Shown piece after piece: positions 36,461 through 44,058 of a stretch of 64,000 nucleotides of DNA. A program made the position numbers and the translations under genes. The DNA is from Desulforhopalus sp. (lineage in GTDB: Bacteria; Desulfobacterota; Desulfobulbia; Desulfobulbales; Desulfocapsaceae): positions 186,001 through 250,000 of the forward strand of contig JAOTRX010000002.1 in the NCBI GenBank assembly GCA_030247675.1, given 5' to 3'. Positions within the stretch are counted from its first letter, which is position 1; the number at the start of each line of letters is the position of its first letter. The notes under the pieces are model-generated. The model was not told the DNA's origin, made no database searches, and saw only the letters and a program-made list of their open reading frames with translations.

Positions 36461-37254
36461 TGCAGGTATTCCTCCTGGAAAGCAACCGGTTCTTCTGTCC
36501 CCGGTATGCCTGTGTCGATAGCAATTTCATTTGTTGGGGGAGACAGAACAAGCAGATGTAGCTCACGCGGGCCATGGGCGCCATGCACCATTGTCGCCTC
36601 GATGTCGGCGGTCTTCGATGGCCCGGAGATACAGACAAAGCTGTCGGGGAGGGCCATTTCTTTCAATAGTGCGTAGGCCTCCGCCAGGTCGGCGACCAGA
36701 TTTTTCCGGTCGAGGACGGCGATATGGATGGACGGCACCAGAGAGGTGGAGCGCGGTTGGCCCGGTTTGGTGAGTTGGATAATGGTGGCCGATTCGGCAA
36801 CACCGATTGCCGGGGCGGTGATGCCGATAAAGGAGGCAATGGTCTTTTCCCGCAGCTGCCGATCCGGGCCGAAGGTGGTATGGATGGTGACTCCCTCGCC
36901 CTCTAGACATTTCCAGAGCTGCAGGGCGTTGAGATCGGGATGGTCGTGGTGGACGACGTGCTTGGTCGGAGTGAACTCCAGGTTCTTGGTCTTGACCAGA
37001 TGAACAATCGCGGCCGCCGCCTCGTCACGGCTTGCAACAACCGAGGCGGAAATATTGAGATCCTTGGCATTGCTGAGGAGAATCCCAACGAGCTTATCCA
37101 GTTCCTGAGGCGTCCGCTGCCTAATGCGCGCGAGGATCTCCGCCTTGTTCGTTTGGCGAAACAGGCCGGGAAAGGTCGTTTTTGACCGCTCCTCCGTCGG
37201 TGGCAAGCCAAGGCTTTTACGGATGGTGGTGAGAAATGTTTGCTGGCTGTCCAT
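36448..37254 (-). CDS. lutC: Lactate utilization protein C (LUD domain)
   Basis: Part of the LutABC L-lactate oxidation complex. The 268-residue protein has a C-terminal LUD domain (GITAPAIGVAESATIIQL, SIHIAVLDRKNLV, FVCISGPSKTADIE, HGPRELHLLVL). An open frame extends 59 codons further upstream, but that lies inside lutB. The ATG at 37254 shares one base with the lutB TGA and has a perfect AAGGAGG, so it is the start. Confidence 0.93.
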   Translation of the reverse strand: MDSQQTFLTTIRKSLGLPPTEERSKTTFPGLFRQTNKAEILARIRQRTPQELDKLVGILLSNAKDLNISASVVASRDEAAAAIVHLVKTKNLEFTPTKHVVHHDHPDLNALQLWKCLEGEGVTIHTTFGPDRQLREKTIASFIGITAPAIGVAESATIIQLTKPGQPRSTSLVPSIHIAVLDRKNLVADLAEAYALLKEMALPDSFVCISGPSKTADIEATMVHGAHGPRELHLLVLSPPTNEIAIDTGIPGTEEPVAFQEEYLQCKK

Positions 37255-38735
37255 CAGCTGGCCTCCTTGCTCTGGGCCCTTGATTCGTTCGGCCTGCGGG
37301 CTGCATATTTCTTCTTCCACAGCTGGGCGAAGGTTTGCCCGGCTAGGGGCGGCAGGTCGCGGTCCTTGGTCCAGCCGGTGGCAAGGCCGGCCAGGCTGCC
37401 AATCATCTTGTTTTTGCGGACAAACGGCCACTGAAACAACTTACCGAACCATAGCGATGTTCGATAGAGAACAGGATGACTGACCAGCAGCTTCCAAAGA
37501 GCGAAGGCGTAGGCCTCCGCGGGGTTGTGCTGGCTGGTGTTCCAGCGGTCGCTGCCGTAGGCCAGCTTATGACGGAGGGCGGCCAGCATCCGCGGCAGGT
37601 CGTTTTCGACGGGGCAGACGTCGCGGCAGGCGCCGCAGAGGGTCTCGCCCTTGCAGAGGTCGGCATGCTTATTGATACCGTCGAGGAGCGGCGTTACCAC
37701 CGCGCCGATCGGCCCGCAGTACGGAGAATCATAAGCATGGCCACCGATCTTGCCATAGACCGGGCAGATATTCAGGCAGGCGCCGCAGCGGATGCAGGCG
37801 AGCACCTCGCGGAACTCGGGGTCGGCGAGGATCTTGCTCCGGCCGTTGTCGATGATCACCAGGTGGAATTCCCGCGGGCCGTCCGGGTCGGTTAAGGCCG
37901 CTGGGCCGCCCTGGAAACTGACGTAGGTGGAAAGTTTTTGCAGCGCCGCGCCACGGGTGAGCAGCTGAAGGGTCTCCCGGTGTTCATCGAAGGTGGCAAC
38001 GACTCGTTCCATGCCCATCAGGGCGACGTGCACATCCGGCATGGTGGTCGCCATGCGGATGTTGCCCTCATTGGAAACCAGGCTGATATGGCCGGTTTCG
38101 GCACAGGCCAGGTTGCAGCCGGTAAGGCCCATCTCGGCGCCGAGCATCTTCTCTCGCAAGGCCTTGCGGGCGGCCATGGTCAGGGTCGGCGGGTCGTCGC
38201 TGTAGTCGATTCCAAGTTTATCGGTGAACAGCTGGCCGATCTGCGCCCGATCAAGATGAATGCAGGGGGCGATGATATGGGAGGGCTTGTCGCCTGCCAG
38301 CTGAATGATGTATTCCCCCAGGTCGGTTTCGACGACCTCGATGCCTGCTTCCTCAAGGGCCGGATCGATGGCGATCTCCGCCGAGGTCATTGATTTGCCT
38401 TTGACGACCCGTTTGACATTGTTCTTTTTGGCCACAGCCAGGGTGTAATCGATGGCATCCTGGGCAGTGGCCGCAAAGTACACCTGACCGCCGCGGGCCC
38501 GGATGTTCTTGGCAAGCTCGGCGAGGACGATATCCAGATGGGCGAGGGTGTTCATCCGCGACTCCTTCACTCGGTGGCGCAGCTCCTGGTCATCCATCTT
38601 GGCCCAAAACTCCATGGCCCCCTTGCCGAAACGATTCTGGATACCCTGTAAGCTCTTTTGCAGGCGCGGCGATGCGATTCCGGCGGCGGCTGCGGTGCGG
38701 TAGTCGGATGGGGGTATCGGTGTTGTCTTGCTCAT
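37254..38735 (-). CDS. lutB: Lactate utilization iron-sulfur protein LutB
   Basis: A 493-residue electron-transfer subunit of the lactate-oxidising complex. The N-terminal two thirds is a LUD domain (KRVVKGKSMTSAEIAID, GCNLACAETGHI, ALMGMERVVATFD, GPREFHLVIIDNGRS). Two ferredoxin-type motifs follow: CIRCGACLNICPVYG and CGACRDVCPVEND. The C-terminal tail carries DUF3390-like sequence (WNTSQHNPAEAY region). Its start overlaps the lutA stop by four bases and its end overlaps lutC by one base. Confidence 0.94.
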   Translation of the reverse strand: MSKTTPIPPSDYRTAAAAGIASPRLQKSLQGIQNRFGKGAMEFWAKMDDQELRHRVKESRMNTLAHLDIVLAELAKNIRARGGQVYFAATAQDAIDYTLAVAKKNNVKRVVKGKSMTSAEIAIDPALEEAGIEVVETDLGEYIIQLAGDKPSHIIAPCIHLDRAQIGQLFTDKLGIDYSDDPPTLTMAARKALREKMLGAEMGLTGCNLACAETGHISLVSNEGNIRMATTMPDVHVALMGMERVVATFDEHRETLQLLTRGAALQKLSTYVSFQGGPAALTDPDGPREFHLVIIDNGRSKILADPEFREVLACIRCGACLNICPVYGKIGGHAYDSPYCGPIGAVVTPLLDGINKHADLCKGETLCGACRDVCPVENDLPRMLAALRHKLAYGSDRWNTSQHNPAEAYAFALWKLLVSHPVLYRTSLWFGKLFQWPFVRKNKMIGSLAGLATGWTKDRDLPPLAGQTFAQLWKKKYAARRPNESRAQSKEAS

Positions 38736-39475
38736 ACCAGCCCTCCTTTATTTCCAGCAAGTATCTGGGCGATATGCAGAACTGCAACCTTTTCGCCGCG
38801 TCGCGACATGCGGCCGAGGATACTCATCAGGCAGCTGATATCGCAGCCGACCACCGCCTCGGCTCCAGTGGCGAGGATATTGGCAATTTTTTCATCGACC
38901 ATGGCGACGCTGATCTCCGGATAGTTGATGCTGAAGGTGCCGCCGAAACCGCAGCAGGTATCGCTGTCGGCCATCTCGATCAGTTCCAGCCCCCGTACCT
39001 TTTCGAGGAGCAATCGCGGTTGCCGGGCAATACCGAGGCCGCGGCTGAGATGGCAGGAGTCGTGGTAGGTAACGGTTGCGGGGTATTCGGCCATGACATC
39101 GGTAACACCAAGGACATCGACTAAATATTGGGTAAATTCATAGGTTTTTGCGCCTATTGCGGTCGCCCGTGCGGCCATCACCGGATCGTCCTTAAAAAGC
39201 ACCGGATAGTGATGACGAACCATATGGACGCAGGAGCCGGATGGGCAGACGACGACTTCGGCATCCTCGAACAGTTCGATAAAGTGCCGGGCCGCGGCGG
39301 CTGCTTCAAGGCGATAGCCGCTGTTAAAGGCGGGTTGGCCGCAACAGGTCTGGCCCTTCGGGTAGACGAGAGGGATGGCCAGGCGGTCGAAGACAGTAAC
39401 CATGGCCTCGCCCACCTCCGGAAACATGCTGTCGACCAGGCATTGAATAAAGAGTGATACTGGTGTTCCAGTCAT
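38732..39475 (-). CDS. lutA: Lactate utilization protein LutA (CCG domain)
   Basis: A 247-residue subunit with two CCG domains, seen as TCCGQPAFNSGYR near residue 42 and TCCGFGGTFSINYPEIS near residue 190, each with further Cys ligands upstream (CLVDSMFP and CHLSRGLG). Such domains hold unusual iron-sulfur clusters, as in heterodisulfide reductase. It is first in the lut operon, with AAGGAG five bases before the ATG. No lactate permease gene is next to it. Confidence 0.94.
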   Translation of the reverse strand: MTGTPVSLFIQCLVDSMFPEVGEAMVTVFDRLAIPLVYPKGQTCCGQPAFNSGYRLEAAAAARHFIELFEDAEVVVCPSGSCVHMVRHHYPVLFKDDPVMAARATAIGAKTYEFTQYLVDVLGVTDVMAEYPATVTYHDSCHLSRGLGIARQPRLLLEKVRGLELIEMADSDTCCGFGGTFSINYPEISVAMVDEKIANILATGAEAVVGCDISCLMSILGRMSRRGEKVAVLHIAQILAGNKGGLV

Positions 39476-39785
39476 TATATCTCCTTTGAATCAGAGGTAA
39501 AACGTTTGTAGTCTTGGTGGATCAACGACGCTTCTGCGGGCTGTTGAATCGGAAATGGCTCATGCAATTCTCAGGCAATCAAGATTTTAGGTAGAGCTAT
39601 TTGCTTGAAGCAATTCCCATAATCCTCTACAAAGGTCAAGAGAAGAGATGGGGCGCAATTTTCCCGGCATGTTTGAAGGTTCGATACGCGAGAATTCTCC
39701 AGCAAGCCCGACGAGGGAAGGAGAACTCTTCACGAAGACCATAATAAGGATTATTCCAAGCAAATTAACAGAGGAGAAGTAGAAA
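39476..39785. other. Divergent intergenic region between lutA and the binding-protein gene
   Basis: About 310 bases that must hold promoters for the minus-strand lut operon and the plus-strand binding-protein gene. An imperfect palindrome, AATAAGGATTATT, lies near 39747-39759, close to the binding-protein start. No known operator or riboswitch was recognised. Confidence 0.4.
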
Positions 39786-40748
39786 ATGAAGAGAATTTTC
39801 AAGGTGTTTCTGGTCGCGGCCTTTCTGATGACAACGGCTACGGCAAATGCTGGTCCGGCAAAGATTTCCATCAGTCAGTTCGTTGAACATCCGGCCCTCA
39901 ATGCCATCAACAAGGGTTTCAAGGACGACCTGCAGGAGAACGGTGTCGCCACTGAGTACAAAGATTACAATGCCAACGGCAATATGGGCACGGCTGGGCA
40001 GATTGCCACCCAGATCGTTGCCGATGCCCCGGATCTGATCGTGGCCATCGCCACCCCGACCGCCCAGGCCTGTGCCAAGTCGTACGAGAAGGCGCCGCAA
40101 CTGGCCCAGACACCGATGCTCTTTACCGGCATTACCGATCCCCTGGCAGCAGGCCTCGTCAAGGACCTGGCCCATCCCGGCCCGAATATAACCGGTGTTT
40201 CCAATCAGATGCCGATGGAAAAACACCTGGAAATGCTCCGCCGGGTGCTGCCGAAACTTACCAATCTCGGTGTGCTGTACAATAGTGGTGAGGTGAATTC
40301 GGTGTCAAACGTCAAACGACTGAAGGAGGCCGCGGCCAAAATGAATATCACCGTCCTTGATGGCCCAGTGACCAATTCGGCCGATGTCTTTCAGGCGGCC
40401 CAGAGTCTCGTCGGCAAGGTCGACGCCCTCTTCGTACCCACCGACAATACCGTGGTTTCAGCGCTTGAGGCGGTCATCAAGGTCTGCGAGCGCACCAAGT
40501 TGCCGCTCTTTAGCGCCGACACCGACTCGGTCAAGCGCGGCTCCATCGCCGCTATGGGGCTCGATTACTACCAACACGGCAAGCAGACCGGCGCCATGGC
40601 CAGAAAGATCCTCGCCGGCGCCAAACCCGAGGCTCTGCCTGTTGAATTCCAGAAGGAACTGGTCTTCCACGTCAATCCCAAGGCCGCAGAGCGCATGGGC
40701 TTGAACCTCGATAAGGCCATCATCGATTCGGCCAATACCCTATATTGA
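39786..40748 (+). CDS. ABC transporter substrate-binding protein (ABC_sub_bind family)
   Basis: A 320-residue periplasmic protein of the family that includes TrpX. A cleavable signal peptide ends near ATANAG. The mature protein starts KISISQFVEHPALNAINKGF, and has the usual LIVAIATPTAQA, TPMLFTGITDPLAAGLV, NITGVSNQMPMEKHLEM and DALFVPTDNTVVSALEA segments. GAGGAG precedes the ATG. No permease or ATPase gene is next to it, so it is an orphan here. Its ligand may be an aromatic amino acid, judged by the family only. A decayed copy of its 3' end lies at 42223-42330. Confidence 0.9.
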   Translation: MKRIFKVFLVAAFLMTTATANAGPAKISISQFVEHPALNAINKGFKDDLQENGVATEYKDYNANGNMGTAGQIATQIVADAPDLIVAIATPTAQACAKSYEKAPQLAQTPMLFTGITDPLAAGLVKDLAHPGPNITGVSNQMPMEKHLEMLRRVLPKLTNLGVLYNSGEVNSVSNVKRLKEAAAKMNITVLDGPVTNSADVFQAAQSLVGKVDALFVPTDNTVVSALEAVIKVCERTKLPLFSADTDSVKRGSIAAMGLDYYQHGKQTGAMARKILAGAKPEALPVEFQKELVFHVNPKAAERMGLNLDKAIIDSANTLY

Positions 40749-40770
40749 TGCACTGCGTCGGGGCATCAAT
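40744..40770 (+). terminator. Hairpin over the end of the binding-protein gene
   Basis: ATTGATGC (40744-40751) and GCATCAAT (40763-40770) form a perfect eight-base stem that includes the stop codon. No T-tract follows, so it may slow or protect the 3' end rather than terminate by itself. Confidence 0.35.
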
Positions 40771-40941
40771 TATGGTTCGCAACCGGAGCCTGAAGCGGCC
40801 ACTATGCTCCTCTTCGGCTCTGGCTTTGTTGGTTTGTTCGCCACCAGACGGAAAAGGTTGCGGAAGAATATTGTGTAATCTTTGAGGTGGCGTGCAAAAA
40901 GCTACTTTCGCTGGCTGGTTCTCGCTGGGAGTGAAAAGACC

Positions 40942-42141
40942 ATGAGTCGGATTTTGTTGGCGTGGGAACTGGGGAGCAATTTGGGTCACCTCGCCCAGTT
41001 ACTGGCAATTGCGTGTCATCTTCGTGAGCATGGTCACGAGGTACTCTGTGCCGTTAAAGATCCGACTCTTGCCGGGCTGATTCTGGGTGACAAGGGTTTT
41101 CCTTTCGTGCCAACCCCAAGACCGATTTCGCGTAAAATGCGTCGCCGAGTGTCGGTAAGTTTTGCCGATATTCTCGCCCGAGCTGGTTTTGACGATGAAG
41201 AGGTCCTTTTTGGCTTGGTTTCCGCTTGGCATGGGATTTTTGGTCTTTTTCGGGCGGAGATACTGGTTGCCGAATACGCCCCAGTCGCCGGATTTGCAGC
41301 AAACCTGATGGCCTTGCCAAGTCTCCAGGTGACCACCGGCTTTAGCTCACCTCCTCCTGTTGCCCCCTATCCGTGCTTTCGCCCTTGGTTGAACATTTCG
41401 CGGAAAGAGCTGGTACTCCGCGAAGTCGGTTTGCAGCAAAAGATTGAAAAGATTTGTACCCGCTTGCAGAAGCCTGTTTTCCAGAGTGTACAAGAGGCCA
41501 TACAAGGGCGAGATACCCTCCTGGCGACCGTTCCGGAACTTGACCATTACCGCGGGCGGAAAAACGGGCGGTACATCGGGCCCCTTGTTTTGCCGGATGA
41601 AGGCCTCGATTGCCATTGGCTTGATGATGGCAGGCGGCGTGTATTTGCCTATCTGCGGCCAGCACCGTATCTTGCCAAGGTTCTTGAGATTTTGCAGGAA
41701 AATGAAGTCCAGTTGATAGCCTGCATTCCCGGCATCGATACGACCTTGGCGGCAATGTTTGCGGCTGAGGGGGCTTGGCGACTTGGGGTAACTCCGATAC
41801 GGTTGAAAGCCCTGCTTCAGACCGCCGACCTTGTTCTTGGCTATGGCGGTCATGGCCTTGTTGCCAGGGCACTGCTGGCCGGAGCACCCCAGCTCATGAT
41901 CCCTGGCAATATCGACCAGTGGCTATTAAGCACTCATGTGCAACGGCAGCAGATGGGGCTTTTTATCGACCAAGGCAAGATCGACAGTGATTTTGCCCCG
42001 GCCCTCGCCAGTCTTCTAGGCGACGCCTCGTTCAGATCAAACGCATACCAATTTGCTAATAAATATGCTGAGGTGACAAACGGAAAAGGGTTGCGAATCC
42101 TTACTGATACGATTGCTAGCCCACGTTTTCTCAACCGGTAA
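40942..42141 (+). CDS. GT-B glycosyltransferase-like protein
   Basis: A 399-residue protein with a two-domain GT-B fold pattern. The N-terminus SRILLAWELGSNLGHLAQLL is a typical first Rossmann strand and loop. Near residue 300 the motif LGYGGHGLVARALLAGAPQL, followed by MIPGNIDQWLLS, matches the donor site of GT1/MGT-like transferases. The acceptor is unknown. A longer frame starts at 40882, but the ATG at 40942 follows GGGAG and begins right at the fold. It might modify a lipid or surface molecule. Confidence 0.75.
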   Translation: MSRILLAWELGSNLGHLAQLLAIACHLREHGHEVLCAVKDPTLAGLILGDKGFPFVPTPRPISRKMRRRVSVSFADILARAGFDDEEVLFGLVSAWHGIFGLFRAEILVAEYAPVAGFAANLMALPSLQVTTGFSSPPPVAPYPCFRPWLNISRKELVLREVGLQQKIEKICTRLQKPVFQSVQEAIQGRDTLLATVPELDHYRGRKNGRYIGPLVLPDEGLDCHWLDDGRRRVFAYLRPAPYLAKVLEILQENEVQLIACIPGIDTTLAAMFAAEGAWRLGVTPIRLKALLQTADLVLGYGGHGLVARALLAGAPQLMIPGNIDQWLLSTHVQRQQMGLFIDQGKIDSDFAPALASLLGDASFRSNAYQFANKYAEVTNGKGLRILTDTIASPRFLNR

Positions 42142-42222
42142 ACATATCGGCAGACTTTCCCTCATTGTGCCAATAACTAAATGCTCTATTGAGCCCAATA
42201 CTCGTCATAATGAAGGCGCATA

Positions 42223-42330
42223 ATGCTCTTCCAGGAGAAACTGGTCCTCCACGTCTATCACAAGCTTACAGAGCATATGGGCTTGAGCCTCAACAAAGCC
42301 ATCATCCATTCGGCCAACAACCTCTATTGA
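42223..42330 (+). pseudogene. Decayed copy of the 3' end of the binding-protein gene
   Basis: From about 42227 the sequence repeats the last ~100 bases of the gene at 39786-40748. The two read LVLHVYHKLTEHMGLSLNKA and LVFHVNPKAAERMGLNLDKA over the matching part. Both then continue through an ending of SANNLY or SANTLY and a TGA. Many third and some first and second positions differ, so the duplication is not recent. No promoter or start region of the gene is left. Confidence 0.85.
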
Positions 42331-42347
42331 TACTGCTCCGGCCCTGC

Positions 42348-42540
42348 CGGATATCGATAACATAAAAAAACATGGGGTGCTTGCTGAGATGGGAGGCGAA
42401 TGCGCTTCCTATTCTAATCGGTCGGTATCCCTGGTGATAAACCGCCAGGGATACCAGTGAAATACGGTCCCTTGCAATGCCGTATCCATATGTTTCGCAT
42501 AAAACCGGCTGTGTAGCATTTTTGTTCGGAATAACACTTG
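42348..42540 (+). repeat. Direct repeat 1, copy of the sequence after the RTX gene
   Basis: This noncoding stretch matches 57510-57735. Shared blocks in the same order include GATATC...CATAA, AAACATGG, GATGGGAGGC, GTGATAAACCG, AATACGGTCCC, ATCCATATGTTTC and GCATTTTTGTTC followed by TAACACTTG. The second copy has an extra ~40-base piece. The first copy comes straight after the decayed binding-protein end and before the decayed RTX fragment. Confidence 0.85.
42424..42455 (+). terminator. Perfect 11-base hairpin inside direct repeat 1
   Basis: GGTATCCCTGG (42424-42434) pairs with CCAGGGATACC (42445-42455) around a ten-base loop. No T-tract follows on either strand. It may be a relic of a transcription end for a lost RTX gene copy. 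Confidence 0.4.
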
Positions 42541-42589
42541 GGGGAGGCATTAGGGCCAGGCATGATATATGGGTGTTTGGTTAAGTTGG

Positions 42590-42980
42590 ATAATGCCCAC
42601 ATGTTATGAATGCCCCGCCTCCCATGCATTTCAACCATGAGTGACCGAGGCGGATGAAACCCGCACCATGACCGATGTAAGTTCGTCTTCGACCGTACCT
42701 GCACCGAAACGGATATGCTGCCGGTGTATGCGGATATTGCCATCCTGCTCAATGTGGTCGGCTATGGTAAGACCCATACCCTGCATCAGGCGATGGTTCG
42801 CGATGAAAGCGGCCAGCTGAAAAAATTGGTGCAGGACTATGTTACCTGTACCGACTGGGTGGAGCGCGTGGCGCTAACCGAGAAGATCGTCTATGCCTGG
42901 ACTGGCAAGGATCAGGTACTGGCCGCGGAGACCCAAAAAAAGTCAATGTGCTGGACGCCTTTGTCGGCAGTAGCTCCTTT
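42590..42980 (+). pseudogene. Decayed fragment of the RTX gene core
   Basis: Matches the RTX gene at about 46495-46860 (residues roughly 815-935). The longest intact part reads HQAMVRDESGQLKKLVQDYV against HQAMVRDESGRLKKLVQDFV, followed by LTEKIVYAWTGKDQVLA against LTEKIVYAWTGQDQVLA. At least two frameshifts are visible: one just after ACCATGACCGATGTA near 42677 and one at the A-run near 42931-42937, after which VNVLDAFVG continues in another frame. It has neither lipase nor RTX repeats and cannot make the full protein. Confidence 0.88.
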
Positions 42981-43443
42981 CCCTCAGCATCGACTGACCA
43001 CGACGTGCAGTAAGTATTCTTTCGGGGAGCAGCAGAAGCGAAAACCCGCCAATTATTTTCAGAATAAGTTCATTCACCAGCCAATTGTAAGAAGGATGTG
43101 AGAACTCCCTTGTATCTTAAGTAAATTTCACAAGTAGGGGACAACCAGCCACCATCAAATATTTTCGTAAAAAGAGTTTCTGCAGAATTGGCTGGAGACC
43201 TTCATAATACAGGTACTATTCCGATAGTGGAGTGATCTAGAGATGTTTTGTTGCGAAATTATAGGTAGTTGCCAGTTGTGTAGCAAACCAATTCCTGTTA
43301 GTTATTCTGCTCAGTGAACAACATGACATACAAGCTTAAAGCCTTTTGCCGATTTTTTGAAAGTTACATCCTTCTTAATTCTTATGTGATTTTGCCGCTG
43401 AATGTATTGCGAAGATCGGTGTTTAAACATGGAGGTCAGTTGC
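42981..43443. other. AT-rich intergenic stretch before the small membrane gene
   Basis: About 460 bases with no gene I can support. It is clearly richer in A and T than the flanking housekeeping genes. It should contain the promoter for the small membrane gene and perhaps the RTX gene. No repeat or insertion sequence end was recognised. Confidence 0.4.
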
Positions 43444-44016
43444 ATGAGTAAGAAAAAGATTATCCTAGGTGTTCTAGCCGTGGGTTTTCTCTGGTGGCTG
43501 TTTTTCGGTGGCTCGGAGAAATGGAAAGAAGAGGTGCAGCTAAGTGACGGCCGGATAATTGTTATCCACAGGGAGACGATTCGTGAAGGAGGAGGGGATG
43601 AAATATCTATAAATTCGAGTGGTTCAAAACCAAAGGAGCATCGTATTCAGTTCACCAACCCAGACGGATCGGGCAAGAAAATTGAATGGAGATCGACAAA
43701 GATGACCCCTTCTAATCGGCCGGAAATATCACTCATACTCGACATTGAAAATGGCCACCCGGTTCTTTATGGAAGTGTTTTTGTGCGAGATGGATGTGAG
43801 AACTATTTAAAATATGTCTTCAAGAACGACAGGTGGGATGAAGAAAATCTGCCCGAGAAATTCCCCGAACGTAAGACAAATCTCCTTATCAGGGATGGAA
43901 CGAGCATGCCGAGATTTGTCGATCTGGAAGACAAAAAAAAGATGAATTCCCAAGTCGGATATGCAAAATCTTTAAGAAAAGTTGGACCAAATCGGGAAAT
44001 TTGCGGTTCTGATTAA
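43444..44016 (+). CDS. Small membrane-anchored protein next to the RTX lipase
   Basis: A 190-residue protein of unknown function. The ATG at 43444 has a perfect GGAGGT seven bases upstream; an earlier in-frame start at 43402 has none. One N-terminal helix (IILGVLAVGFLWWLFFGG) follows three Lys residues. The rest should be soluble and outside the inner membrane. It opens with KWKEEVQLSDGRIIVIHRE. I recall this W-x-E-E-V-x-L-x-D-G-R pattern from hypothetical membrane proteins in other proteobacteria. It ends 42 bases before the RTX start and shares its AT-rich composition. It could be an immunity or secretion partner of the lipase; that is inference. Confidence 0.72.
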   Translation: MSKKKIILGVLAVGFLWWLFFGGSEKWKEEVQLSDGRIIVIHRETIREGGGDEISINSSGSKPKEHRIQFTNPDGSGKKIEWRSTKMTPSNRPEISLILDIENGHPVLYGSVFVRDGCENYLKYVFKNDRWDEENLPEKFPERKTNLLIRDGTSMPRFVDLEDKKKMNSQVGYAKSLRKVGPNREICGSD

Positions 44017-44058
44017 AGCGAATTAAATGCCAGAACGAACTTACAAGAAGAGTTATCC

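Noticed and set aside
42200..43440. Insertion sequence as cause of the rearranged region
   Set aside because: No transposase frame, no terminal inverted repeats and no short target duplications were seen. The repeats match RTX and binding-protein sequences instead.
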